Notes: a model not told the origin generated them from the sequence alone. Shown: positions 29,795-39,665, numbered from the stretch's first letter. The stretch: DNA of 64,000 nt from an uncultured Bacilli bacterium (GCA_905235635.1 CAJOMC010000006.1:24109-88108), one strand, 5' to 3'. Program-made: numbers and translations.

Positions 29795-30653
29795 AGAAAA
29801 TATTATAACTCAATCAGTAAATGTAGTTTGTAAGTTTATGAATATGGGAAGACAAGATAGTAAAAATGGTTACTATTACAAGCCTCATATTCATGAGGAG
29901 TTTGAAATACTATATATTATTTCAGGAACGCTTACTCCAAAAATAAATGGAGTAGATGTTACTGTAAAAGAAGGAGAAACATACTTCCTTCAACCAGGTC
30001 AAACACATGAGGAATTTTCAGATAGTAACTTTGTGTCTTTCTATTATATAAAATGTAACTTCTATAGAATTGATGGTAAGGTTGCATATCTAACTAATAA
30101 TATTCAGGATCAGATTATTAATTCTAATAAAAAAGAATTCAAAAAATTATTTGAAGATATGTTTAAAGAGGTTCAAAACAAAAAGTTGGGGTACTGGCAA
30201 ATTCTTGAATCCACCCTTGTGAAAATGTTTTGTAATCTTTTAAGATGTAATACTAGTTTAAACTCAACAAATTATGAGGCATATGGTATTCAAGAATATA
30301 AACAAGAATATAGTAATCCAACTATTAATCTTGTAATAGAGTATATGAAAGCTAATGAACATAGAATCTTATCGATGGAAGAATTAGCTCATAGCGCATC
30401 TGTATCGACCTCACATCTTCATTATTTATTTAAAAAATACCTTAATATGTCACCAATAAAATATATGATGACGCTAAAGATGGATGGAGTTAAGTTAATG
30501 CTTGTCCAAACAGATCTTCCAACTAAATCTATCGCACAATTTTTTGGATTTGAAGATTATTCATATTTTTGTAAGGTATTCAAAAGGTATTGTGATGTTA
30601 CACCTTTAGAATACAAAACTCAATTTACTAAAGGTATAAAAGATGAAATTTGA
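29763..30653 (+). CDS. AraC-family transcriptional regulator with N-terminal cupin
   Basis: 'HIHEEFEILYIISGTLTPKINGVDVTVKEGETYFLQPGQTHE' cupin; C-terminal two HTH '…SMEELAHSASVSTSHLHYLFKKYLNMSPIKYMM…FGFEDYSYFCKVFKRYCDVTPLEYK'. Confidence 0.95.
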   Translation: MAKKTQNIVYRENIITQSVNVVCKFMNMGRQDSKNGYYYKPHIHEEFEILYIISGTLTPKINGVDVTVKEGETYFLQPGQTHEEFSDSNFVSFYYIKCNFYRIDGKVAYLTNNIQDQIINSNKKEFKKLFEDMFKEVQNKKLGYWQILESTLVKMFCNLLRCNTSLNSTNYEAYGIQEYKQEYSNPTINLVIEYMKANEHRILSMEELAHSASVSTSHLHYLFKKYLNMSPIKYMMTLKMDGVKLMLVQTDLPTKSIAQFFGFEDYSYFCKVFKRYCDVTPLEYKTQFTKGIKDEI

Positions 30654-31707
30654 AAGATGTAAATATAACCCTATAATAAAAGCTAGTAATTTTATACCTT
30701 GTAATGACAAATTAAAGGTATTATTAAGTTTTAATCCGGGAGTTACTACATATAAAGGTGATGTAGTATTAATTGCACGTGTTGCGGTACTTGCAAAAGA
30801 AAACAAAGAAAATACCATTGGTGTTCCAATATATAATCCTAATACTGGTGATATCGATATAAAAGAATTTGATAAAAAAGATAGTAGTTGTGATTTTAGT
30901 GATCCAAGACTTATAAGAAGGGGTAATGATTTATATTTAACAACACTATCATATTTTGCCCTTCTCACAAGCAAAGATGGTATTCATTTTAAAATAAAAA
31001 ACAAAGCCTTTATGATTGGCGATAATGATTATGAGTCGTTTGGAATTGAAGACCCAAGAATCACTAAGATAAACGATTATTACTACATAAATTATAGTGG
31101 TGTATCAAAAGATGGCATATGTACTATGCTAGCGAGAACTAAAGACTTTGAATCAGTTGAAAAACTAGGTCCTATCTTTATGCCAGATAATAAAGATGTA
31201 GTTATTTTCCCAAAAAAGATTAATAAAAAATATGTCGCAATAAGTAGACCTGAGTCTGCGTATTTTAAAAAGCCTAATATGTGGATGTCTTATTCAAAAG
31301 ACTTACTTTCATGGGGAGAACATAGAATATTTTTAAGGTTAAGAGAAAACCACTTTGATTCATCTAGACTAGGCGCAAGCTGTGTACCATTTGTGGTTAA
31401 AGAAGGATGGCTTCTTATATATCATGGTGCAACAAAAAATAATGTATATACTTTAGGAGCATGTTTGCTTGATAAAAATGATCCGAGTATAGTCCTTAAA
31501 AGGACAAAAGAACCTATAATGGTTCCTCTAACTGATTATGAAAGAAACGGGTTTATGCCTAACGTTGTTTTCTCTTGTGGATGCATTAAAAAAGGCAATA
31601 ACCTTTACATATATTATGGAGCGTGTGATGAATCTATTTGTCTTGCGTCTACCAAAATTAGTAATATTTTAGATTTATTAAATAATGAGGAACAATGTGA
31701 AAAATAA
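30643..31707 (+). CDS. GH130-family beta-mannoside phosphorylase-like protein
   Basis: 'FNPGVTTYKGDVVLIARV', 'SDPRL', 'GIEDPRITKIND', 'LGPIFMPDNKDVVIFPKKI', 'GWLLIYHGA'. Confidence 0.85.
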   Translation: MKFERCKYNPIIKASNFIPCNDKLKVLLSFNPGVTTYKGDVVLIARVAVLAKENKENTIGVPIYNPNTGDIDIKEFDKKDSSCDFSDPRLIRRGNDLYLTTLSYFALLTSKDGIHFKIKNKAFMIGDNDYESFGIEDPRITKINDYYYINYSGVSKDGICTMLARTKDFESVEKLGPIFMPDNKDVVIFPKKINKKYVAISRPESAYFKKPNMWMSYSKDLLSWGEHRIFLRLRENHFDSSRLGASCVPFVVKEGWLLIYHGATKNNVYTLGACLLDKNDPSIVLKRTKEPIMVPLTDYERNGFMPNVVFSCGCIKKGNNLYIYYGACDESICLASTKISNILDLLNNEEQCEK

Positions 31708-33031
31708 ATTAGTAATATTTTTTTTCATTTTATTTCTTATATTACTAACATCTTGTGAAAACGTTAGTGTTGTCACAAATATAGTGACTAAAATAAGCGA
31801 AGAAGATGTTGTATCAAATGTTAGTAAAAATATTGTTGAAACACCTGTTATAAGTGTGAGCGAAGATGGAATACTTAGTTCAATGAACTCAACTGGCTCT
31901 ACAAGTTATGAAGTTGAACTAATTTATGAAGACGAAGAATTAAAAACATCATTCGTTATATCTAGTCTTCCATATGAGATAGAAACAGATAGACCTGGTG
32001 TGTATTCTATTAGAATACGCGCTCTTCCAAAAGGCGAGAGTGAAGTTAAATCTAATTGGTCTAATTATTGTCAGTTTTGTTCATCTAAAAGAGATGAAAT
32101 TAGCAGACCACAAAACCTTAAAGTCGAAAACAATGTAATCTCTTTCGGAAAGAATAAAAATGCTAGTTCATATGAAATTAAAATCAATGATGAAAGTATA
32201 ATTTCTGAAACTAATAAATATGAGTATAATTTTATCCCTGGTATTGAATATAAGATTAAAGTTAAAGCTTGTGTTAATGAGAATCTCTATACAGTAGGTT
32301 CTCCTTGGACCGATGAAATAATTTATTCGTATACAGTTGAACTCGCTAAGCCAATTGATTTGCTGTTTAAAGAAGGAATACTAACATGGAACGCTGAAAG
32401 AGCAATCAATGGTTTTACTGTCTGTTGTAAAAACAATGAAACAAATGAAGAAATAGAATATATTGTTAAAGATAGTTCTTTTTCTATTGCAACTTTAAAT
32501 AATGGTACATATACAATCAAAGTTAAGACAAATGGCATTGGCACAAATAGCGATTCAGAATACTCAATAGAAAAGAAATTTAGTGTATCTCATGCATACC
32601 ACTGGTCATCTTCAGATATAGTAAGTAATTTCAGTGGTTGGAACAACGCTACTATTAGACAGAATGATGGATATGCTGAAGTAGTTAGCAATGCTGGATG
32701 GGGCGGAATTATCTCTCCTTATATTACGGTAGATTATAAAAATAACCCATATCTAATTATTGATTATAAGAGGATAAATTATGGATATCTTGGTAAATAC
32801 ATTACTCCAACAAATCAGAATGGATATTACTTTAAAGGTGATACTTTATTTGAAGGTGAAGATGTAATTCAAGTGTATCAAATGGATACATATGTATACG
32901 GAAAGATCCCAAATACTGTTTCCGAAAACTTCAGTATAATCGCTGGATTTACCGGTTCCCCAACATCTGGGTATAATACAGTTCTTGAAATAAGAAGCAT
33001 AGATGTTGTTTATATTAATGAGATTAAGTAG
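31685..33031 (+). CDS. Secreted lipoprotein with FN3-like modules and one copy of the island's shared 'DxxxNP' module
   Basis: Lipobox 'LLTSC'; 'LAKPIDLLFKEGILTWNAERAINGFTVCC…'; 'ITVDYKNNPYLIIDYKRI'. Confidence 0.75.
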   Translation: MRNNVKNKLVIFFFILFLILLTSCENVSVVTNIVTKISEEDVVSNVSKNIVETPVISVSEDGILSSMNSTGSTSYEVELIYEDEELKTSFVISSLPYEIETDRPGVYSIRIRALPKGESEVKSNWSNYCQFCSSKRDEISRPQNLKVENNVISFGKNKNASSYEIKINDESIISETNKYEYNFIPGIEYKIKVKACVNENLYTVGSPWTDEIIYSYTVELAKPIDLLFKEGILTWNAERAINGFTVCCKNNETNEEIEYIVKDSSFSIATLNNGTYTIKVKTNGIGTNSDSEYSIEKKFSVSHAYHWSSSDIVSNFSGWNNATIRQNDGYAEVVSNAGWGGIISPYITVDYKNNPYLIIDYKRINYGYLGKYITPTNQNGYYFKGDTLFEGEDVIQVYQMDTYVYGKIPNTVSENFSIIAGFTGSPTSGYNTVLEIRSIDVVYINEIK

Positions 33032-33039
33032 GTGATGAT

Positions 33040-34011
33040 ATGAAGAAAATAAAACACTTAATTTGTATTATTAGTATTCTTGTTTGTACATTCATATTTG
33101 GAGGTAATAGTAACGTGAGCTATGCTGGTGAAAATGAAACTATAGATGTATTCTTATTGGCTGGTCAAAGTAATATGGTTGGTTTCTCAAGACTAAGTCT
33201 ATTAGATGATAAATATAAGAAAGATTATCCAAATGTATTAATGTATAATGGCGGGGACTGTAATGGTCTTGAAAAAAATAAATTAACATATGTTCATCCT
33301 GGTCAAGGTACCGGAAGTGCGATGTCGCTACTAGGAAGTGAAGGATTTGGCCCAGAACTTGGTATGGCAAGCGTATTATCAAGTGAAACGAGAAAAATTG
33401 CATTTATTAAATTTGCTTATGGTGGAACTGCAATATTCCAAAACCCCGAAGTTAATAACACCGCAACCAATAAAGATAACTGGCATGGTTCATGGGATGG
33501 CGCAACACCTGGTAATCTATATAAAAACTTCTTATCTACAGTTAGAAATGGTCTAAATGCATTAAAAGAGGCAGGATATAGTCCTGTTGTTAGAGGCTTT
33601 GTATATATGCAAGGTGAAACGGATGGTGAAATTCAATTTAATAATGATGTATATAATGCTGCTGATGCATATGAGCATAATCTCACTGAACTCTTTAATG
33701 CAATAAGAGAAGAAGTAAGCACAATCGCAAACCAAGATTTAAGCGAAATGCCTATTGTGTTTGGAGAGATCTTTGAATATAGCAAGGCAGTAATTGAAGT
33801 TAGAAAGATTGTTGAAGCACAAAATAATGTTGGCAAACTTCCAAATAATTATTTAATTGAAACTAGTGATTTACTAATCACAAGTAAGGTTGATGATTGG
33901 CACTGGAATGGAAACTGGATGTACTGGCTAGGTGTACGCTTTGGTGAGAAGATGTATGAAACAGTATATGGTTTAAGCACAAATAATTATAGTGATGGGT
34001 ATGAGAAATAA
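33040..34011 (+). CDS. Secreted sialate-O-acetylesterase-like (SASA) carbohydrate esterase
   Basis: 'DVFLLAGQSNMVGFSR', 'GPELGMASVL…KIAFIKFAYGGT', 'GFVYMQGETDG', signal peptide. Confidence 0.88.
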   Translation: MKKIKHLICIISILVCTFIFGGNSNVSYAGENETIDVFLLAGQSNMVGFSRLSLLDDKYKKDYPNVLMYNGGDCNGLEKNKLTYVHPGQGTGSAMSLLGSEGFGPELGMASVLSSETRKIAFIKFAYGGTAIFQNPEVNNTATNKDNWHGSWDGATPGNLYKNFLSTVRNGLNALKEAGYSPVVRGFVYMQGETDGEIQFNNDVYNAADAYEHNLTELFNAIREEVSTIANQDLSEMPIVFGEIFEYSKAVIEVRKIVEAQNNVGKLPNNYLIETSDLLITSKVDDWHWNGNWMYWLGVRFGEKMYETVYGLSTNNYSDGYEK

Positions 34012-34014
34012 GAT

Positions 34015-34977
34015 ATGAAAAGGACTTTAAGCATTTTTTTAATCTTATTATTTGTATTATCCCTAACATCATGTAATGAAATAGTCACAAGCATTAGTGA
34101 AATAACATCAATCGTTACTAAAACAAACATAGTCACAAGCTATGTTGATCCAACATATTCAGAAGATAATATACTGACTTTAAAGGGTGTTGTTAAGTCA
34201 AATGATGAGTTATTAAGTGGTGTAACTATTACTTATGGTGATCAAGTTGCTTATAGTATGAGAGATGGATCTTATATTATTAGAGGTGCATCAAGTGAAG
34301 GTGGTAAAGTTACTTTCTCTAAAGATGGATTCTTTGATTATAGATATAAATTACTTGAAAGTGATTTTAATGAAGGAGTTGCGATGATCAATATTAATCT
34401 AACACATAAAGTATCAATATCTGGTGTTGTAAGAGATACATGGGGAAATTTATTAAGTGGCGCAACTGTAAAATGTGGTAATTCAACTACTCAAACTGAT
34501 GAATTTGGTAGGTATACTTTAGGTGACTTAACTGTTGCTGACCATTTACTGGAATTCTCCAAATCTGGCTATAATACAGTAACCAGACTCGCACGTTCTG
34601 AATGGTATAACGAATCAGGTGAATTACTAGATTTTGAATGTAATCTTCACTTAATCGCATCTTTATCAGGAACTGTTAGAGACGCTAATGGGAATCCTCT
34701 TGAAGGAGTAAAAGTCATTTGTGGTAGTATTTATACATTCACAGATAGTAATGGAAATTACTATTTATCAGGCATTTGCCCTGAACCCGCATCAGACCAC
34801 CAAAACTCTGGATACGATGTTGAATTTTCTTTGGATGGATATACTTATAAAAATGCTCAATATAGAACTATTAGCTATGGTACAAATGGTAAATCAGTTC
34901 AAAGGATAGTTCATCCAGTAGTTGATTTTTATACAAACAATAGCGCAACACTTGACGTTATTCTAGTAAGTAAATAA
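34015..34977 (+). CDS. Lipoprotein with carboxypeptidase-regulatory-like (Cna-B-type) repeats
   Basis: Lipobox 'SLTSC'; repeats 'SGVVRDTWGNLLSGATVKCGNSTTQTDEFGRYTLGDL' and 'SGTVRDANGNPLEGVKVICGSIYTFTDSNGNYYLSGI'. Confidence 0.8.
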   Translation: MKRTLSIFLILLFVLSLTSCNEIVTSISEITSIVTKTNIVTSYVDPTYSEDNILTLKGVVKSNDELLSGVTITYGDQVAYSMRDGSYIIRGASSEGGKVTFSKDGFFDYRYKLLESDFNEGVAMININLTHKVSISGVVRDTWGNLLSGATVKCGNSTTQTDEFGRYTLGDLTVADHLLEFSKSGYNTVTRLARSEWYNESGELLDFECNLHLIASLSGTVRDANGNPLEGVKVICGSIYTFTDSNGNYYLSGICPEPASDHQNSGYDVEFSLDGYTYKNAQYRTISYGTNGKSVQRIVHPVVDFYTNNSATLDVILVSK

Positions 34978-35957
34978 TGTATATTAATGATAAAATTAAA
35001 CTTTGTGGAAGATATTATTTAGATAATGGGGCATATGCTTTTGATAATGTTTCATCAGGCATAGAAATTCATTTTAAAGGGACGTCTATAAGCATTAGTG
35101 CTAAAACTTATGCTAGAGAACGAATTAACCCTGATTACCCTATGTACACAGTTGTTAATCTAAATATTGATGGAAAAGATTATAAAACCATTGATGTTAA
35201 AAATAATGACTATGAAACTATCCTAATCGCAGACGGATTAGATAATTCTATTCATAATATAACTATCTTAAAAACAGATGATCCACTAATATCAACATTC
35301 TTTGTAAAAGAAGTGTTTGTTGAAGGCGAACTCTTATATCCAATTGAAAGAAAAATTAGTATAGAGGCCTATGGAGACTCTATTCTTTCTGGTGGTGATA
35401 ATTTAATTGGAGATGGACCTAGCCTGGATGTTGTTCCAGGAACTGGTGATGGAACTAAAACATATGTTACACTGGCTGCAAAAAGACTTAACGCTAATGT
35501 AAGCGTATTTTCTAGGTGCGGCCTATGTCTATATCCCGCAAGTTCACTTGACCAAGAAGTTGTTGTATGTAAGATATTTAATAAAGTGTCTACACAAAAC
35601 TTAATTGATTGGGATATGAATAACTATAATCCAAATGTTATAGTTGTTGGTCTTGGTACTAATGATGAACTAGGTAACTGTTTTAGCAAAAAGGATTTCA
35701 TTAAAGCATACGAAGACTTTATTATTGGCCTCTCTAACATATATAATAAGAACATTTTATTTATTTGTTCTTATGGATATATGAATAAAGATGACAGAAT
35801 AAAGAATTCAATCAAAATAATTGTTGAAGAATTAAAATCGAAAAGTTTCTTAATAGAAGAACTGGAACTTCCAAAAGCTAAAAGAGGACATCCTTCAGTG
35901 GATGAACATCTGATGGGTTCATATCTATTAGAGAGAATAATCAAAAATAATATATGA
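34977..35957 (+). CDS. Predicted cytosolic CE2-like SGNH esterase
   Basis: 'ISIEAYGDSILSGGDN', 'NVIVVGLGTNDE', terminal 'KRGHPSVDEH' catalytic block; no signal peptide. Confidence 0.8.
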   Translation: MYINDKIKLCGRYYLDNGAYAFDNVSSGIEIHFKGTSISISAKTYARERINPDYPMYTVVNLNIDGKDYKTIDVKNNDYETILIADGLDNSIHNITILKTDDPLISTFFVKEVFVEGELLYPIERKISIEAYGDSILSGGDNLIGDGPSLDVVPGTGDGTKTYVTLAAKRLNANVSVFSRCGLCLYPASSLDQEVVVCKIFNKVSTQNLIDWDMNNYNPNVIVVGLGTNDELGNCFSKKDFIKAYEDFIIGLSNIYNKNILFICSYGYMNKDDRIKNSIKIIVEELKSKSFLIEELELPKAKRGHPSVDEHLMGSYLLERIIKNNI

Positions 35958-36055
35958 TATTGAACCTTTAAAAATATTTTTATAAAAACATATTTTAATA
36001 CGTATATATAAGTAGAAAAGAATTCTACTGATTAATGCCTGTTGATTATATATTC

Positions 36056-36073
36056 ACATATGATATCATATGT
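36056..36073. repeat. 18-bp perfect palindrome
   Basis: ACATATGATATCATATGT equals its own reverse complement. Confidence 0.9.
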
Positions 36074-36120
36074 CTTCAGTTTAAAAATGACGTCACCATA
36101 TATAGCCTGAATAAAACTAT

Positions 36121-36240
36121 AATCTAGATGTAATCATCTCTGTTGGCTATAGGGTGAAATCTAAAAATGGAGTAATCTTTAGAAAATGGGCTAATTTCAT
36201 TCTAAAACAATATCTATTAAAAGGTTATGTAATTAATAAA
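36121..36240 (+). pseudogene. Remnant of a RhuM-family gene
   Basis: NLDVIISVGYRVKSKNGVIFRKWANFILKQYLLKGYVIN matches LDVIISVGYRVKSKNGIIFRKWANSVLKEYLLKGYVLN of the 10057 gene; no start or N-terminal portion. Confidence 0.9.
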
Positions 36241-36290
36241 AAAGAACCATTATTTGAGAATATCTCAATATATAGTGGTTCTTTTTATTA
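36239..36290. terminator. Bidirectional terminator-type hairpin between convergent genes
   Basis: aaaaagaacca … tggttcttttt with inner TTGAGA-ata-TCTCAA hairpin. Confidence 0.75.
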
Positions 36291-36297
36291 TCAGCTA

Positions 36298-36969
36298 CTA
36301 TACAACCATACTTAAAACCATAAGGAGTAAACCAGTGAAATATAGTGCACTATTTGCTCTTAAACTCCAATTGTTTTTAAATACAAATCTATCAAGAGTT
36401 AACACAACATCTGATAGGAAGAATAAAAGTGATCCAAGTCCTAAAAGAAGTAGTTCAGGCACAAATATTATGATCGCAATACCCATCATACCATGTGTTG
36501 TGATAGATGCTAGATAGAATAACATTGGATACATCATTTTATCTAACTTAAATACATTCTTAAATCTAGTAAAGAGGAAGTAATATAAAGTTAGAAGGGC
36601 TAAAGCTACTATAAATAACCAGAAGTACTTATCGAACGTAATTCCTTTATCACTTAACACCGATATTTCATAAATGATAAAACATACATTACATGCGAGG
36701 AAGAAATCACCACCTCTATTAAAATCAAATAGTAAGAATATATCCCCAAGCATCGCAAGGAACAATCCCGCCATAAATATTGTATGGTATGAGGTTATAG
36801 TATATTTATTGCTTGAGGTAAATACTATTGATGCAAAAACGAAAAACATTAACGCGAGAAGTATTTTATTAGGCGCTCTTAAATACATTTTTCCACTGGT
36901 TTCAGTGTAAAAATATGAGACTAATACTAAAGAATATACTACTGTGAAGATAATTACTGGTACAGTCAT
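36298..36969 (-). CDS. YhhN-like integral membrane protein (lysoplasmalogenase family)
   Basis: 'APNKILLALMFF…GLFLAMLGDIFLLFDFNRGGDFFLACNVCFIIYEI' multi-TM pattern of YhhN. Confidence 0.65.
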   Translation of the reverse strand: MTVPVIIFTVVYSLVLVSYFYTETSGKMYLRAPNKILLALMFFVFASIVFTSSNKYTITSYHTIFMAGLFLAMLGDIFLLFDFNRGGDFFLACNVCFIIYEISVLSDKGITFDKYFWLFIVALALLTLYYFLFTRFKNVFKLDKMMYPMLFYLASITTHGMMGIAIIIFVPELLLLGLGSLLFFLSDVVLTLDRFVFKNNWSLRANSALYFTGLLLMVLSMVV

Positions 36970-36970
36970 A

Positions 36971-38137
36971 CTATAGTTCCTTTAATATATCTAGTGGTGG
37001 AACATCTAGTTCCATATCGCTTCTTGGATATGATGCACATGGATGAATATATCTAAACTTCTTATCCGCAAGTCTCACGTGATCATTCTTACTATCCACA
37101 AAATATGAACCACTAATAAGTCTTGTGTGGCATAATCCACATATTCCGCTCCTACATTTAGATGGAACACATAGTCCTGACCTTTCAAATGCGGTTAAAA
37201 TAGTTTCATTCTCTTTTGCCTTTATGGTATATATTTCATCTCTTAGATGTACCTTAAGTTCAAATTCATGTGGATTCTCCATATCTATTGATTTAATAGA
37301 GTTGTGTTCCATTCTTACTAAGTTTTTATCTATACCTAGTTGACTTAATTCATTAGACACAAAACTATACATCTTATCTGGTCCACACATAAAGATACTT
37401 GAGTCTTTAGGAATATATTTAGAAATTAATTCTTTTGTTATAAAGCCACACTCATATCCAGGTACTCTTTCGTCTGAGAATACAACTATAACTTTTATTT
37501 TCGGATTCTTTAATTTTCTAAAATCATAGAGAAGATGTTTTTTAGTTCTTACACCATAAAGTAGTGTTAAATTAAAGTCTTCTGAACCCTCTTCAATGGC
37601 CTTTATCATAGAGATAAATGGAGTAACACCAGTACCACCCGCAATACCGAAGATGGTTTTCTTATCTCTTAGACTATTATAGTGAAAATCACCTAGTGGA
37701 TCACCTATTATTACTTTAGTACCTAGTTCCATTATATCTATTAGATATGATGAGAAGAAGCCATCTCGTCCCACAGCTATAGATAGTATTCCTTTAAGAG
37801 CTTCCATTGGAGATGAGAATATTGAATATGGTCTTGTGACAATCGATTCATTAACTTTAGCGGATACTGAAATAAACTGTCCAGCCTCAAAATAAGGGAA
37901 CCTTTCATTTTCTGAAAGAGATCTAAAAGTTAAAAGATAAGAATTAAGGCCTATTTCCTCTCTTTTAATTAGTGTTGCCTTAATGTGACCTGGATGAAGA
38001 TCGTGTGCTAGTTCATTTACTTTATATGATTTAGGAAGAGGTGAGTTAGGCGCATCGTCAATTGCTTTTCTTCTTACATCTTGAATCATAAGGCCTTTTT
38101 TCACATCTACTATTGGATCTTTATCTCTTTTAAACAT
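36971..38137 (-). CDS. Ferredoxin-NAD(P)H reductase-type oxidoreductase with C-terminal 2Fe-2S domain
   Basis: 'RPYSIFSSP', 'GIAGGTGVTPFISMIKAI', 'CGPDKMY', C-terminal 'CVPSKCRSGICGLCHTRLISG'. Confidence 0.9.
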   Translation of the reverse strand: MFKRDKDPIVDVKKGLMIQDVRRKAIDDAPNSPLPKSYKVNELAHDLHPGHIKATLIKREEIGLNSYLLTFRSLSENERFPYFEAGQFISVSAKVNESIVTRPYSIFSSPMEALKGILSIAVGRDGFFSSYLIDIMELGTKVIIGDPLGDFHYNSLRDKKTIFGIAGGTGVTPFISMIKAIEEGSEDFNLTLLYGVRTKKHLLYDFRKLKNPKIKVIVVFSDERVPGYECGFITKELISKYIPKDSSIFMCGPDKMYSFVSNELSQLGIDKNLVRMEHNSIKSIDMENPHEFELKVHLRDEIYTIKAKENETILTAFERSGLCVPSKCRSGICGLCHTRLISGSYFVDSKNDHVRLADKKFRYIHPCASYPRSDMELDVPPLDILKEL

Positions 38138-39665
38138 TAGAGTCTTCCTCCATATCTTTTAAAGTTCTTCTGGCTTCATTATAGCCACTTGTGTATGATG
38201 ATGGATATCCTATTCCTCTTTCACCAAAAGCTCCGCCAAATCTAAGACCCTTGATGAATGCATCTTCATTAACCATCATTACACGAGCCATAAGGTTATC
38301 TTTATATGTATTTTCATAGCCATATATAACACCTTCTGGATGTCCTGCATATCTTGCGTATGTTACTGGGGTAGCGATAGCTATTTCCTCAATATGGTCT
38401 TTAATGTTTGTGTGAGTTGCCTTCTCAAATTCATCGATAAAGTGAGATGCAATCTCATTTTTATACTTGAAGTAATCTTTTTCTTCTACATCTTTCCACA
38501 CGTCATCAAAAAATAGTGATGTCATATAAAGAATTGTGGTGCCTTCTTCCGAACATCCTGGGTTAACATTATTAAGACAGCAGGTAGCTTGACCTGCATA
38601 GTGTCCTTTAGCGCTCATTTCCTTATACATTTCCACAGAATCAGAAGAATTATACACAAAGTAAGAGTGTTCAGTGATACCCAATTCTTCAGGAGATTTA
38701 TTTAAACCTAAGAAGACAGTAAGACCACGACCCGCAAATTTTCTAAAGTTGCATAACTTAATAGCGCGTTCAGGTATAGCCTTTTCATCCAACATATTTG
38801 CATATACCTTATGAGGAGAGATGTTTGCGATCACGTGCTTTGTCTCAATAATATCTCCATTTTTAAGTTCTACGCCTTTAACGTGACCATTTTCATCGGT
38901 TAAGATTTTAACTACTTCAGTGTTAAAGAAAATATCTCCACCTAAATCGTGAATACGTTTTTCAAACGCTAGTGACATTTCATGGCTTCTTGATTTAGGC
39001 ACGGTTGCGCCCATTAAGAAATAAGAATAAGCCATATTCGCAAAGTGAACGAAACTCATATTGTCAAATCCTACGCCGAGATATGACCAATAAGCACTTA
39101 AAACATTTTTAATTATTTCTGGTGTATTAAGTGATTCAAACACCTCGTTAACAGAATATGATGATACCGCGAGATAATCATAATATTTAGTTTGCATAAC
39201 TTCTTTATCAGGCTTTCCGTTACATTCACCAATATATGCAACTGCCTCATAAACAGTCTTTGAAAGATCTAAGAACTTTTTTGCCTCAATTCCACCATTT
39301 TCGCATAAGGTATCACAAGCTTTAATTATATTATCAATACCAAATGGAAGAATGAAGTCGATGTTTTCTTTTTTAGAGATTAATCTATAGGCATTTTTAA
39401 TCTGTATCCATTCGACTAATGGTGTAACACCAAGTTCATCCATTATTCTTCTTGTACCGCCGAAAAGATTGCCTTTGCCTATACCATTTAATTCATGAAG
39501 TGATGCTTCAAACTCAAATCTGCCTCTTTTAAAAGAGGTCGCAAAACCACCTGGTATGTTGTGCTTTTCACATACTAGGCAGGTTTTACCTGATAAAAGA
39601 ATTTTAACTGCAGCTGCTAGTCCGCCATTTCCAGCGCCAATAACGACGCAATCATATTTTTTCAT
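38130..39665 (-). CDS. CrtI/CrtISO/RetSat-like FAD-dependent oxidoreductase
   Basis: N-term 'DCVVIGAGNGGLAAAVKILLSGKTCLVCEKHNIPGGFATSFKRGRFEFEASLHEL'; C-term 'GLRFGGAFGERGIGYPSSYTSGYNEARR'. Confidence 0.85.
   Translation of the reverse strand: MKKYDCVVIGAGNGGLAAAVKILLSGKTCLVCEKHNIPGGFATSFKRGRFEFEASLHELNGIGKGNLFGGTRRIMDELGVTPLVEWIQIKNAYRLISKKENIDFILPFGIDNIIKACDTLCENGGIEAKKFLDLSKTVYEAVAYIGECNGKPDKEVMQTKYYDYLAVSSYSVNEVFESLNTPEIIKNVLSAYWSYLGVGFDNMSFVHFANMAYSYFLMGATVPKSRSHEMSLAFEKRIHDLGGDIFFNTEVVKILTDENGHVKGVELKNGDIIETKHVIANISPHKVYANMLDEKAIPERAIKLCNFRKFAGRGLTVFLGLNKSPEELGITEHSYFVYNSSDSVEMYKEMSAKGHYAGQATCCLNNVNPGCSEEGTTILYMTSLFFDDVWKDVEEKDYFKYKNEIASHFIDEFEKATHTNIKDHIEEIAIATPVTYARYAGHPEGVIYGYENTYKDNLMARVMMVNEDAFIKGLRFGGAFGERGIGYPSSYTSGYNEARRTLKDMEEDSNV

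Noticed and set aside
36254-36910. Plus-strand ORFs 36254-36517 and 36674-36910
   Set aside because: Antisense to the YhhN-like gene; the first begins inside the terminator hairpin.
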